Source: Liminaster sp017519885 (GTDB lineage Bacteria; Bacteroidota; Bacteroidia; Bacteroidales; UBA3663). From it: a stretch of DNA of 64,000 bases. The DNA is taken from NCBI GenBank assembly GCA_017519885.1, contig JAFWRO010000003.1, forward strand, positions 8,554 through 72,553, read 5' to 3'. This document shows positions 44,327 through 53,145 of this stretch, one piece after another. The translations under genes were made by a program, and so were the position numbers. The stretch's first letter is position 1, and every line of letters starts with the position of its first letter. The notes below the pieces were generated by a model, which worked only from the letters and a program-made list of their open reading frames with translations, did not search any database and was not told the DNA's origin.

Positions 44327-45352
44327 TTAGAAATGGTCGGTGACGCGAGCAAATGCAGGGGCATCGAAGGGGCAGAATACCTTGTCCTGATATTTGTAGT
44401 GCCCCACAATGGCTATCATTGCAGCATTGTCGGTGGTGAATTTGAAAGGAGGGAGGAAAACCTTCCAATGGTACTTCTCGCCCAAAGCCGAAAGACCATC
44501 ACGCACACCGCTGTTGGCTGAAACACCGCCACTCAAGGCAACCTGACGGATGCCGGTCTCCTTGACGGCCTTCTTTAGTTTGTCCATCAGGATATCAACG
44601 ATGGTCTTCTGGAGTGAAGCGCAAAGATCTTCCTGGTTTTCTTCGATGAAATCAGGGTTCTCCTTAATGGCATCGCGCAAGGTATAAAGAAACGAGGTCT
44701 TGAGGCCCGAGAAGGAGTAGTTGAGGCCGTCGATATGAGGTTTCGCAAACTTGAATCGGTCGGGATTACCTTCGTTGGCCAAACGATTTACGATAGGACC
44801 ACCGGGATAGCCTAAGCCCATGACCTTGGCGCATTTGTCAAATGCTTCGCCAGCGGCGTCATCGATGGTTTGCCCGATGACTTCCATATCCTTGTAACTG
44901 TTGACCTTGATGATCTGGCTGTTTCCACCACTGACAAGCAGACAGAGGAATGGGAAAGTGGGGACTTCTTTCGGCACGTCGGGTTCGGTGACAAAATGTG
45001 CCATGACATGCCCCTGCAAGTGATTGACATCAATCATTGGAATGTTGAGCGCAGAGGCCAATCCTTTGGCAAAGGAAAGACCCACGAGCAGAGAGCCCAT
45101 AAGTCCAGGACCGCGGGTAAAGGCAATGGCGTTGAGATCCTCCATTTTGATTCCTGCTCGCCGAATGGCTTCGCTCACTACAGGAACGATATTCTGCTGA
45201 TGTGCACGACTGGCAAGTTCGGGAACTACGCCGCCAAATGCTTCGTGAACAGCTTGGCTTGCGATGACATTGCTGAGCATTACGCCGTCGCGAAGCACGG
45301 CAGCCGAAGTGTCATCACACGATGATTCGATACCTAATATTATTGTGGACAT
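44327..45352 (-). CDS. tsaD: tRNA N6-adenosine threonylcarbamoyltransferase
   Basis: The 341-residue Kae1/YgjD enzyme transfers threonylcarbamoyl to A37 of ANN-decoding tRNAs in the cytoplasm. N-terminal IILGIESSCDDTSAAVL, the metal site histidines in NHLQGHVMAH, and the phosphate loops SGGNSQI and LSGGVSANSGVRD are all present. Full length. It leads a minus-strand transcript with the sorting-domain gene behind it. Confidence 0.96.
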   Translation of the reverse strand: MSTIILGIESSCDDTSAAVLRDGVMLSNVIASQAVHEAFGGVVPELASRAHQQNIVPVVSEAIRRAGIKMEDLNAIAFTRGPGLMGSLLVGLSFAKGLASALNIPMIDVNHLQGHVMAHFVTEPDVPKEVPTFPFLCLLVSGGNSQIIKVNSYKDMEVIGQTIDDAAGEAFDKCAKVMGLGYPGGPIVNRLANEGNPDRFKFAKPHIDGLNYSFSGLKTSFLYTLRDAIKENPDFIEENQEDLCASLQKTIVDILMDKLKKAVKETGIRQVALSGGVSANSGVRDGLSALGEKYHWKVFLPPFKFTTDNAAMIAIVGHYKYQDKVFCPFDAPAFARVTDHF

Positions 45353-45379
45353 AATTTAAAGACTCAAAAAATAGCGGCG

Positions 45380-45410
45380 CAAAGATACACTTTTTTTAGC
45401 AAATGGCCAA
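45380..45410 (-). promoter_or_regulatory. Bacteroidota promoter of tsaD
   Basis: On the minus strand TATCTTTG (45380-45387) and TTG (45408-45410) are separated by 20 nt. It is back to back with the promoter of the LysM gene. Confidence 0.75.
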
Positions 45411-45457
45411 GTAAAAAGTGAAAAAATCATGGCGCGGAGCAACTTTTGTCCGAATTG

Positions 45458-45489
45458 TTTGGAAATATCGCGAAGAAGTCGTACCTTTG
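45458..45489 (+). promoter_or_regulatory. Bacteroidota promoter of the LysM protein gene
   Basis: TTTG at 45458-45461 and TACCTTTG at 45482-45489 are separated by 20 nt. The leader to the ATG is about 70 nt. Confidence 0.8.
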
Positions 45490-45567
45490 CGTCGCATTTT
45501 TTGTGCATATACACCCGCATACGTATATGCGATAGAGATAATCGAAGATAATTAGTCAAAAATAAAC

Positions 45568-47082
45568 ATGGAGATTTTACGCAAGTTCTGCTTAGCTGTG
45601 GTGATGTTTCTGGGGCTCTGTAGCCTCCAGAACCTCACTGCAGAAGTTCGATATCATACAGTTCAGCCTGGTCAGACACTCTACAGCATTTCCCGTGCCT
45701 ATGGGGTAACGGTTGAGGCCATCAAGGCTGCCAATCCTCAGATCGAAGGCACTAGTATTCCAACCGGTGTGAAACTCATCATTCCGGACTCGACTACGGA
45801 ACCCATCGATATGCCATTGGTACCTGAGGTCGTCCATGGACAGATCAGTGATGAGCCAAGGAAGGATACTGCAACCACTTCATTCCGTCCGACACAGGAC
45901 AATGGAAGTGTCCGTACATTGTGGGATCTTTCTGACGTTGACCATTGGACAGATGGCACGTTGAATATGGCAGTCATCATGCCTTTCAATCTTGGTGCAG
46001 GCACAGCGGCTGAGAATAAGACACAGATGCGCAGCGTGGAGTTCTACGAAGGCGTACTGATGGCTGTGGAAGAGATTCAGTCAAGAGGACGAAGGGTGAC
46101 GATTCAGGCCTATGACACAGGTTCGGAGTCGCTCTATAGTATTCTTGCCAATCCCCAGTTGATGATGGCGGATGTTGTCATTGCGCCTATGGAGGAGAAT
46201 GAACTGCGTCAGGTCGCCGATTGGGGCGAACGTATGGGCACGCCAGTCATCAGTCCGTTCAATGTCTCGACGGGCCTTATCGAAAGTTATGAACACGTCT
46301 TCCAGGTGAATGTGTCGAAAGCTGTGCTTTATCCTCAGTTGACGGAAGATCTTTTGAAGCGTTTCGAGGGCTACACTTTCGTCTTCATCGCCGATAGTGT
46401 GGGCAATCGGAAGATTGATCCGTATCCTGCTTTGCTGAAGGAAGCGCTGACGGAGCATAATGTTCCTTTCCGCGAGCTTTCGTATCTCCATCCATCAAGG
46501 CTGATGGCATGTGACTCGATTCTTGGTCTCAAGGAGGAACCGCTTGTTTTCGTCCCGGTAACTCCTCAGGCTGAAGCCATGCGCCGTATGTTCAGTGGGC
46601 TCCAGCATGTTAAGATTCTTCGTGATGCCCGTTATCAGGAGGCCTTGACAAAAGGAAATGCCAGTCCTGCTGGTCCTCCGAAACTGGCAATGTTAGGCTA
46701 TCCTGAGTGGATACTCAACACAAGTGATTTCATCAACTACTACTATGATCTCAACGTCTATATGTTCTCGAAGGTTTATGCCAATCCTTTCGATCCGGAA
46801 CTGAATACCTTCTATTCGAACTTCAAGAAATGGTATGGCAAGGAACCTATGGCGCTCGTCCCCAAATATGGAATTCTGGGATATGATGTCGCCAAGTTCT
46901 TTTTCGAGGCTTTGTCCCGTTATGGAGAGCATATGGAAGAGCGATTGGACGGACAGTTGTCCGATGGACTCCAGAATGTATTCTGCTTTGATCGAAGCAT
47001 GGGACGAGGATTCTTCAACCGAGGCTTCTATCTTGTGCATTTCACACCTGAGTCAACTGTAGAGAAGATTGTCGTTGAATGA
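45568..47082 (+). CDS. LysM domain plus periplasmic-binding-fold protein
   Basis: The 504-residue exported protein has a signal peptide (1-25), one LysM domain (about 27-71, YHTVQPGQTLYSISRAYGVTVEAI) and a large type-1 periplasmic-binding fold from about 130 (NMAVIMPFNLGAG, then VEFYEGVLMAVEEIQSRG and TPVISPFNVSTGLIES). LysM would hold it to peptidoglycan. The binding fold resembles amino acid ABC-receptor and LivK types, but no transport genes are near, so a structural or sensing role is more likely. It is followed by a PorT-like barrel after 39 nt. Confidence 0.85.
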   Translation: MEILRKFCLAVVMFLGLCSLQNLTAEVRYHTVQPGQTLYSISRAYGVTVEAIKAANPQIEGTSIPTGVKLIIPDSTTEPIDMPLVPEVVHGQISDEPRKDTATTSFRPTQDNGSVRTLWDLSDVDHWTDGTLNMAVIMPFNLGAGTAAENKTQMRSVEFYEGVLMAVEEIQSRGRRVTIQAYDTGSESLYSILANPQLMMADVVIAPMEENELRQVADWGERMGTPVISPFNVSTGLIESYEHVFQVNVSKAVLYPQLTEDLLKRFEGYTFVFIADSVGNRKIDPYPALLKEALTEHNVPFRELSYLHPSRLMACDSILGLKEEPLVFVPVTPQAEAMRRMFSGLQHVKILRDARYQEALTKGNASPAGPPKLAMLGYPEWILNTSDFINYYYDLNVYMFSKVYANPFDPELNTFYSNFKKWYGKEPMALVPKYGILGYDVAKFFFEALSRYGEHMEERLDGQLSDGLQNVFCFDRSMGRGFFNRGFYLVHFTPESTVEKIVVE

Positions 47083-47121
47083 TTATCATTTTTTGCACTT
47101 GAATGTGAACTTGCGTCACGG

Positions 47122-47871
47122 ATGAAGATATCTGGATTACATATATTCCGTCGATTGCTGATAATCTGCTGCCTGATGATGTCGTTGAGTCTTCAGCAGC
47201 AGATTACTGCACAGACTCGTATCCCCCGAGAGGTTCATTTCGGTGTGATCGGAGGAGCCAACTTGAGTCAATACTCGTTTCTCCCGACCGTTACACAGAA
47301 GATGATGCAGGGAGTAACGAGCGGCTTGGCAATTCGCTACATCGAAGAGACATTGTTCGGACTACAGGCTGAATTCTTGTTGACTCAACGTGGCTATAAG
47401 GACTACTACGAGGAATATCCTGAACTCAACTTCTCACGCTCGTTGCTATACGTCGAGGTGCCTGTCATGGCGCATGTCTATTTCAAGATAGGCAAGCATA
47501 ACGAGATTGCCTTTGATGCCGGTCCCAAGATTGGATGGTATCTGAGCGACAAGATTGACAGCAATCTGCCTGCCGACTTTGGCGAAGAAGGTTCGCAATA
47601 TAATGTCAAGGTGACAGCCCATCATTCGATGCCAGTAAGTCGAAAATTCGATTACGGTATCCAGGCAGGGCTCGGCTATGAATTCAAGTTCGGTCCGAAG
47701 GTAAGCCTTCAGTTGCAGGGACGCTATTATTATGGCCTTGCCAATATCTGGCCCGACACGAAAGCCGACGAATTCGAGCAGTCGTCCAATCAGTCTATAC
47801 AAATTGTGGCAGCCCTTTGGTGGCATCATACTATTCGAGGTAAAAAGGTCAGGCGAGAGCCGATTCTCTAG
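47122..47871 (+). CDS. PorT-family outer membrane beta-barrel protein
   Basis: The 249-residue protein has a signal peptide (to about residue 30, ending in ITAQ) and an eight-strand-type barrel as in the PorT/outer-membrane-protein-beta-barrel_2 family: FGVIGGANLSQYSF, then GLAIRYIEETLFGLQAEFLLTQRGYKD. In Porphyromonas PorT is part of the T9SS, but the family is broad. It may work with the LysM protein upstream. Confidence 0.82.
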   Translation: MKISGLHIFRRLLIICCLMMSLSLQQQITAQTRIPREVHFGVIGGANLSQYSFLPTVTQKMMQGVTSGLAIRYIEETLFGLQAEFLLTQRGYKDYYEEYPELNFSRSLLYVEVPVMAHVYFKIGKHNEIAFDAGPKIGWYLSDKIDSNLPADFGEEGSQYNVKVTAHHSMPVSRKFDYGIQAGLGYEFKFGPKVSLQLQGRYYYGLANIWPDTKADEFEQSSNQSIQIVAALWWHHTIRGKKVRREPIL

Positions 47872-47890
47872 TCTCCATAAATCTTAGCAA

Positions 47891-48490
47891 ATGAACGTAA
47901 TTGAAACAAAAATACCAGGTGTATTGATTCTTGAGCCTCGTGTCTTCAAGGATGCGAGAGGTTACTTTTTCGAAAGTTATTCCCAACGGGAGTTCGACGA
48001 AATGATTTGTGCCGTCCTTGGTCATCCCATTCACTTTGTGCAGGACAACGAGTCGATGTCGAGCTATGGCGTGATGCGTGGCCTGCATTACCAGCGAATG
48101 CCTTACACCCAGTCCAAACTGGTGCGTTGCGTGAAAGGTGCAGTCCTCGATGTCGCTGTCGATATCCGCAAAGGTTCTCCTACCTTCGGCCAGCATGTTG
48201 CCGTGGAACTCAACGAGGACAATCATCTGCAGTTCTTCGTTCCTCGTGGCTTTGCTCACGGTTTTTCCGTGCTTTCCGAGACGGCAGTTTTCCAGTACAA
48301 GTGCGATGCATTCTATCATCCTGCATCGGATGCCGGAATCAATATCAAGGACGAGTCATTCGGTATAGATTGGCGTATTCCTGCCGAGAAAGCCATCCTT
48401 TCGGAGAAGGACTTGCGTCATGCCAATCTGTTGGATGGCCCATTGGATTTTGACTTTAACGATAATCTTTATCCTGAGTTTTCGAAGTAA
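47891..48490 (+). CDS. rfbC: dTDP-4-dehydrorhamnose 3,5-epimerase
   Basis: The 199-residue cupin enzyme (RmlC) epimerises dTDP-4-keto-6-deoxyglucose at C3 and C5. The catalytic His-Asp pair region is GVMRGLHYQ and the second signature is VPRGFAHGFSVLS. It starts 19 nt after the barrel gene and is the first sugar gene of the locus; rfbA and rfbB are not in this window. Confidence 0.96.
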   Translation: MNVIETKIPGVLILEPRVFKDARGYFFESYSQREFDEMICAVLGHPIHFVQDNESMSSYGVMRGLHYQRMPYTQSKLVRCVKGAVLDVAVDIRKGSPTFGQHVAVELNEDNHLQFFVPRGFAHGFSVLSETAVFQYKCDAFYHPASDAGINIKDESFGIDWRIPAEKAILSEKDLRHANLLDGPLDFDFNDNLYPEFSK

Positions 48491-48504
48491 AACAACAATC
48501 GAAG

Positions 48505-49398
48505 ATGAATATTCTTGTAACAGGTGCTAATGGCCAGTTGGGCAACCAGATGAGGCTTTTGGGCGCCAAGTCGCGTGACCATTATATCTACACCGACGTA
48601 GTAGCGCCCGAAGGCGTTGCGACTACGATTCTCGACATTACAAATATTAATAATGTACGCGCGCTATGCGAGGCTGAACAGGTGGACGTCATCGTCAACT
48701 GTGCTGCTTATACGAATGTCGACAAGGCAGAGTCGGATGCAGAGTTTTGCGAGACGTTGAATGCAAAGGCTCCACAGAATCTTGCTGAAGTGATGAAGGA
48801 GCGTGGAGGCCTGCTTGTACACATTTCCACCGATTATGTCTTTGGTGCCGATCCCTACAATGTGCCCTGCAAGGAAGACCAGAAAGGAACTCCTTCGGGC
48901 GTCTATGGATTGACCAAGTTGCATGGTGAGCAGAACATCATTGCCTCGGGTTGCCAATACATCATTATCCGAACGGCTTGGCTTTATTCCGCCTTTGGCA
49001 GGAATTTTGTCAAGACCATGCTGAATCTTACGTCGACCAAACCTGCCTTGAAGGTCGTCTTCGACCAGGTCGGTACCCCAACCTTTGCCGGCGATCTCGC
49101 TGACGTCATCTTCGACATTGTTGAGAACCGCAAGTGGGAGGGACGTACGGGCATCTATCATTATTCGAACGAAGGCGTCTGCTCGTGGTATGATTTCACG
49201 ATGAAGATTGCAGAGCTGGCAGGCAATAAGGCTTGCGATATCCAGCCTTGTCATTCCGATGAGTTCCCTTCACCCGTCAAGCGTCCTGCTTATTCTGTGC
49301 TCGACAAGACCAAGATCAAGGAGACTTTCGGCATCAGGATCCCCTATTGGACCCATTCGCTCGAAAAATGCATGAAACAAATTAAAGGAAAGTCGTAA
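48505..49398 (+). CDS. rfbD: dTDP-4-dehydrorhamnose reductase
   Basis: The 297-residue NAD(P)H-dependent reductase (RmlD) makes dTDP-L-rhamnose. It has the GANGQLGNQ nucleotide loop at the N-terminus, STDYVFG and the YGLTKLHGE active-site segment with Tyr and Lys. The stop is immediately followed by the flippase start. Confidence 0.95.
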   Translation: MNILVTGANGQLGNQMRLLGAKSRDHYIYTDVVAPEGVATTILDITNINNVRALCEAEQVDVIVNCAAYTNVDKAESDAEFCETLNAKAPQNLAEVMKERGGLLVHISTDYVFGADPYNVPCKEDQKGTPSGVYGLTKLHGEQNIIASGCQYIIIRTAWLYSAFGRNFVKTMLNLTSTKPALKVVFDQVGTPTFAGDLADVIFDIVENRKWEGRTGIYHYSNEGVCSWYDFTMKIAELAGNKACDIQPCHSDEFPSPVKRPAYSVLDKTKIKETFGIRIPYWTHSLEKCMKQIKGKS

Positions 49399-50904
49399 AT
49401 GGGTGTAGTCGTTCGACAGTCTCTGAAAGGAACCTTTGTAAACTACATCGGTGTGGTGCTGGGCATCTTTGTCCAGTTCTACATTGTTGCCAAGTATCTC
49501 GACCCGGAGGTCATCGGTCTTAGCAAGGTGGTTTATGAAGTTGCATTTCTACTTAGTACGTTGGCCCTTTTCGGCTCAGGAAGCACGGGTATGCGATTCT
49601 TTCCTTACTTCAAGGACGAGAAGACCGGCAACCATGGCTTCCTCTATTACTATTTGCTCTTTCCGATAACGGGTGTGATAACCTTCACCCTGCTTTATCT
49701 TGCCCTGCGTGTCCCGATTGAATCGTATTTCGGTGCCAAGAGCCCGCTATTCAATCAGCATTTCTATTATGTTATCCCGATGCTGATTGTGCTGGCGTTT
49801 TGGGTTTGGGCCGAAAACTATGCCAACATCAATATGCGCATCGCCGTACCCAAGGCTGTTCGTGAGATTGGCATGCGACTGATGATGCTGTGCATTTATC
49901 TTGCCTACGGATTCGGATACATCGGAGTGACGGGGCTGATCGTCGGATTCATCGTTTGCTACGGCATCTGCATGGTTTTTGCCTGCATTTATTCGTTGAG
50001 CATCGGAAGCCGAACGCTCAAGCACGACTGGAGTTTCATTACGCCCGATTTACGCAGCAAGGTGCTCAAGTATGCAGGTTTCCTGATGTTGGCTACCATC
50101 AGCGGAAATATCATCCAGCAGATGGATACATTCATGCTGGCAGGAGTGAAGGGTCTTTATAGCGCAGGTATCTATACCATCGTGATCTATATGGCGGAGA
50201 TTGTGAATATGCCATCGCGCAACATCACACCCATCAGTACGCCTTTGGCATCGCAGGCCATGAAGGATGGAAACATTGCTCGTGCCCAGCAGCTCTATCG
50301 TCAGGTCAGCGTTCACCAGATGCTCGCTTCATCGTTGCTGCTTCTGATCGTATGGATCAACTTGGATAATATCTATGCCATCATTCCCAATGGTGATAAG
50401 TTTGCAGAAGGTCGTTGGGCTGTGCTTTTCCTCGGTCTTTCGAAGGTCGTCTACGGCACGCTCAATTTCGGCAATACGCTGATATCCTTCTCCAAGTACT
50501 ATTACTGGACGCTCTTTATCGCCCTCATTCTTGCAGCCATTTCTATCATCACCAACCTTCATTTCATTCCCATCTGGGGATTGAGTGGTGCGGCAATTGC
50601 CTCGTTGATCACGGTGCTGGTAAGTTATGCCTATCAGCAGTACATCGTGCAGGTTAAGATCAGGACGAATCCTTTCTGCTGGGCACATGCGAGGATTCTT
50701 CTTTTCCTGGTTCTCCTTTTTATGGCCAACATATTCATCCCGACATTGTCTGGGGTTTCTCCTATACTTGATATCGCTGTCCGCACTTCGATCATTGGAG
50801 TTATTGCAGTAGTGCTGGTTTATGTGCTGAGGATTTCTCCCCAAATCAGTTGGTTCGTCCACACCAAGATCTTGCGTAAAGATCCTAAATCATTGAACAA
50901 ATGA
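49399..50904 (+). CDS. Polysaccharide flippase (Wzx-like, MOP superfamily)
   Basis: The 501-residue inner-membrane protein has about 14 helices and the Polysacc_synt pattern (GTFVNYIGVVLGIFVQFYIVAKYLDPEVIGLSKV at the start). It would move lipid-linked oligosaccharide units to the periplasmic side. It begins directly after rfbD and overlaps kdsA by 4 nt (ATGA), which suggests translational coupling. Confidence 0.92.
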   Translation: MGVVVRQSLKGTFVNYIGVVLGIFVQFYIVAKYLDPEVIGLSKVVYEVAFLLSTLALFGSGSTGMRFFPYFKDEKTGNHGFLYYYLLFPITGVITFTLLYLALRVPIESYFGAKSPLFNQHFYYVIPMLIVLAFWVWAENYANINMRIAVPKAVREIGMRLMMLCIYLAYGFGYIGVTGLIVGFIVCYGICMVFACIYSLSIGSRTLKHDWSFITPDLRSKVLKYAGFLMLATISGNIIQQMDTFMLAGVKGLYSAGIYTIVIYMAEIVNMPSRNITPISTPLASQAMKDGNIARAQQLYRQVSVHQMLASSLLLLIVWINLDNIYAIIPNGDKFAEGRWAVLFLGLSKVVYGTLNFGNTLISFSKYYYWTLFIALILAAISIITNLHFIPIWGLSGAAIASLITVLVSYAYQQYIVQVKIRTNPFCWAHARILLFLVLLFMANIFIPTLSGVSPILDIAVRTSIIGVIAVVLVYVLRISPQISWFVHTKILRKDPKSLNK

Positions 50905-51653
50905 AACCGATATTCATAGCAGGTCCCTGTGTGATTGAGTCACAGGAATGCCTTGACACCGTTGCTCAGGAATTAGTGCGCCTCAATGCCAGATATGGTC
51001 TTGAGATTATCTTCAAGGCATCGTTCGACAAGGCTAATCGTACTTCCATTTCTTCCTATCGCGGGCCGGGGATGGAAAAAGGCTTGCAGATGCTTGCCGA
51101 CATCAAGGCAAAGTACGGCTTGCAGTTGCTGACCGATATCCACGAGGTCTATCAGGCAGCTCCGGTTGCCGAGGTCGTTGATGTGCTGCAGATTCCTGCA
51201 TTCTTGTGTCGTCAGACCGATCTGCTCGTTGCTGCCGCCAAGACCGGCAAGCGTGTCAACATCAAGAAGGCACAGTTCCTGTCGGGTGCTGATATGCAGT
51301 ATCCTGTGCAGAAGGTCCTCGAATCGGGCGGCAAGGAAGTGTGGCTGACGGAACGTGGCAATAGTTTCGGGTATAATAACCTGGTGGTTGACTTCCGCAA
51401 TATTCCCGATATGCTTAAGATTGTTCCCCGTGTCATCATGGATTGTACACATTCGGTGCAACGCCCAGGTGCAGCAGGAGGGAAGACGGGAGGCAATCGC
51501 GAGTTCGTTCCTGCTATGGCATTGGCAGCAAAGGCTTTTGGTGCCACAGGATATTTCTTTGAGACGCATCCCGACCCGGAACGTGCTTTGAGCGATGGAC
51601 CGAACATGCTCTATCTGAAGGACCTTGAGCAGGTAGTGGCTTCATTGCTCTAA
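50901..51653 (+). CDS. kdsA: 3-deoxy-8-phosphooctulonate synthase (KDO8P synthase)
   Basis: The 250-residue TIM-barrel enzyme condenses phosphoenolpyruvate with arabinose 5-phosphate. Motifs are IAGPCVIES, KASFDKANRTS, SYRGPGMEKGL, the DIHE segment and DCTHSVQRPG. It is slightly shorter than the E. coli enzyme. With kdsD next to it, it supplies KDO; kdsB and kdsC are not in this window. Confidence 0.96.
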   Translation: MKPIFIAGPCVIESQECLDTVAQELVRLNARYGLEIIFKASFDKANRTSISSYRGPGMEKGLQMLADIKAKYGLQLLTDIHEVYQAAPVAEVVDVLQIPAFLCRQTDLLVAAAKTGKRVNIKKAQFLSGADMQYPVQKVLESGGKEVWLTERGNSFGYNNLVVDFRNIPDMLKIVPRVIMDCTHSVQRPGAAGGKTGGNREFVPAMALAAKAFGATGYFFETHPDPERALSDGPNMLYLKDLEQVVASLL

Positions 51654-51682
51654 GCTCGGTTAGTTCCTACAAGAGTTAGTAT

Positions 51683-51736
51683 CGTCCCTTTTACTCCCCT
51701 TTTACTACTCTTTTACTTCCTTTTTACTCCCCTTTG
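51683..51736. repeat. Degenerate 11-bp iterons (CCCTTTTACT) before kdsD
   Basis: Five units related to CCCTTTTACTC follow the head ATCGTCCC, the same head as in the 33.7-kb element. They are the reverse complement type of the perfect array at 43441-43510 and end 4 nt before the kdsD ATG, so they occupy its ribosome-binding region. Confidence 0.75.
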
Positions 51737-51740
51737 ACGA

Positions 51741-52697
51741 ATGAGTGAGATAATAGATACAGGCATACAATGTTTGTCCGATGAGGCACAGGCGATTCTC
51801 GATCTGATTCCGCGGATGGGAACCGAGTTTGAGCAGTCGGTTGACTTGATATTGAACTGCCGAGGCAAGGTCATTGTGACCGGTGTGGGCAAGTCGGGTC
51901 ATGTCGGCTCGAAGATTGCTGCCACGCTTGCCTCTACAGGTACGCCCTCGTTCTATCTGAACCCCCTCGACGCCTATCATGGCGACTTGGGAATGATAGC
52001 ACCAGGGGACGTGGTGATGGCCATCTCTTATTCGGGCAATACCGACGAACTGCTTCGTTTCATCCCTCTGATTCTTGAGCGCGAGATCCCCATCATCGGC
52101 ATAACGGGCAATCCCGATTCCCTGTTGGCACGATACAGTACGGTGCATCTGAACATCGCCGTGCGCCATGAAGCCGACCCGCTTAATCTGGCGCCGACGT
52201 CTTCTACCACGGCAACTTTGGCTATGGGCGATGCCTTGGCCTGCGCTTTGGTCAAGGTGCGTCATTTCAAGGATGCCGACTTCGCACGTTTCCATCCAGG
52301 AGGCAGTCTTGGCAAACGTCTGCTGTCGAAAGTGCGTGACTTCATGGCCACCGATGCGCTTGATATCTGGACGGTTAGCCCTGACGATATGCTTTCGGAT
52401 GTCATTACCAAGATCAGCCAGGGACGCAAGGGGCTCGTTGTCGCCTTGAATGCGAATCAGGATGTTGTGGGCATCATCACCGATGGCGATGTGCGTCGCG
52501 CCATGCAGCGTCATCGCGAGGCATTCTTCAGTCTCAAGGTGGGGGATGTAATGACACGAAATCCCAAGCGGATTCATCTGGATGCCAAGTTGTCGCAGGC
52601 TGCCGACCTGATGCTCAGCAATTCGATCCATGCCTTGATTGTGCTGGATAAGAACGATCGTTTCTGCGGCATCATCGACTATTTCGCTTGTGTGTGA
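51741..52697 (+). CDS. kdsD: Arabinose-5-phosphate isomerase (KdsD/KpsF)
   Basis: The 318-residue enzyme converts ribulose 5-phosphate to arabinose 5-phosphate for KDO. An N-terminal SIS domain (VTGVGKSGHVGSKIAATLASTGTPSF; ISYSGNTDELL) is followed by two CBS domains (about 200-318). Full length compared with E. coli KdsD (328). Confidence 0.95.
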   Translation: MSEIIDTGIQCLSDEAQAILDLIPRMGTEFEQSVDLILNCRGKVIVTGVGKSGHVGSKIAATLASTGTPSFYLNPLDAYHGDLGMIAPGDVVMAISYSGNTDELLRFIPLILEREIPIIGITGNPDSLLARYSTVHLNIAVRHEADPLNLAPTSSTTATLAMGDALACALVKVRHFKDADFARFHPGGSLGKRLLSKVRDFMATDALDIWTVSPDDMLSDVITKISQGRKGLVVALNANQDVVGIITDGDVRRAMQRHREAFFSLKVGDVMTRNPKRIHLDAKLSQAADLMLSNSIHALIVLDKNDRFCGIIDYFACV

Positions 52698-52719
52698 TTC
52701 TATAATAATGTAAACTGAT

Positions 52720-53103
52720 ATGAATCAAGGAACACCCGTCAGGAAATTCGATCAACCGACCAAGCGTTACGTTCAGATCCTCGACATCACCAACGATGCC
52801 GAACTCATCCGCAAGTATTGCCACTGCCATTCTCAGGAGGTGTTCTGGCCCGAGATTCAGGAAGGACAGAAGCAGGTAGGCATCCTCGAGATGGAGATCT
52901 ATCGCAAGGATAATCACCTGGTTATGATTGTCGAGACGGTAGCCGATTTCGATTGGGACGTGGCAATGGCCAAACTTGCCACGTTGCCGCGCCAGGCCGA
53001 ATGGGAGGCCTTCGTCGCTGCCTATCAGGGTTGTGACCCCAATGCGAAGAGCGACGAAAAGTGGCAGATGACCGAGCGAATGTTTCATCATTACGAATGG
53101 TAG
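52720..53103 (+). CDS. L-rhamnose mutarotase-like protein (DUF718)
   Basis: The 127-residue protein fits the RhaM/DUF718 ferredoxin-like fold: RYVQILDITNDAELIRKYCHCHSQEVFWPEI, with the histidine and WPEI region, and MEIYRKDNHLVMIVE. The family interconverts anomers of rhamnose or fucose. Its place in a biosynthetic locus next to rhamnose genes is suggestive, though mutarotases normally serve catabolism. Confidence 0.8.
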   Translation: MNQGTPVRKFDQPTKRYVQILDITNDAELIRKYCHCHSQEVFWPEIQEGQKQVGILEMEIYRKDNHLVMIVETVADFDWDVAMAKLATLPRQAEWEAFVAAYQGCDPNAKSDEKWQMTERMFHHYEW

Positions 53104-53145
53104 AAACTTTGTCACAAAATAGAAATCTAAGTATATTGCAATAAT

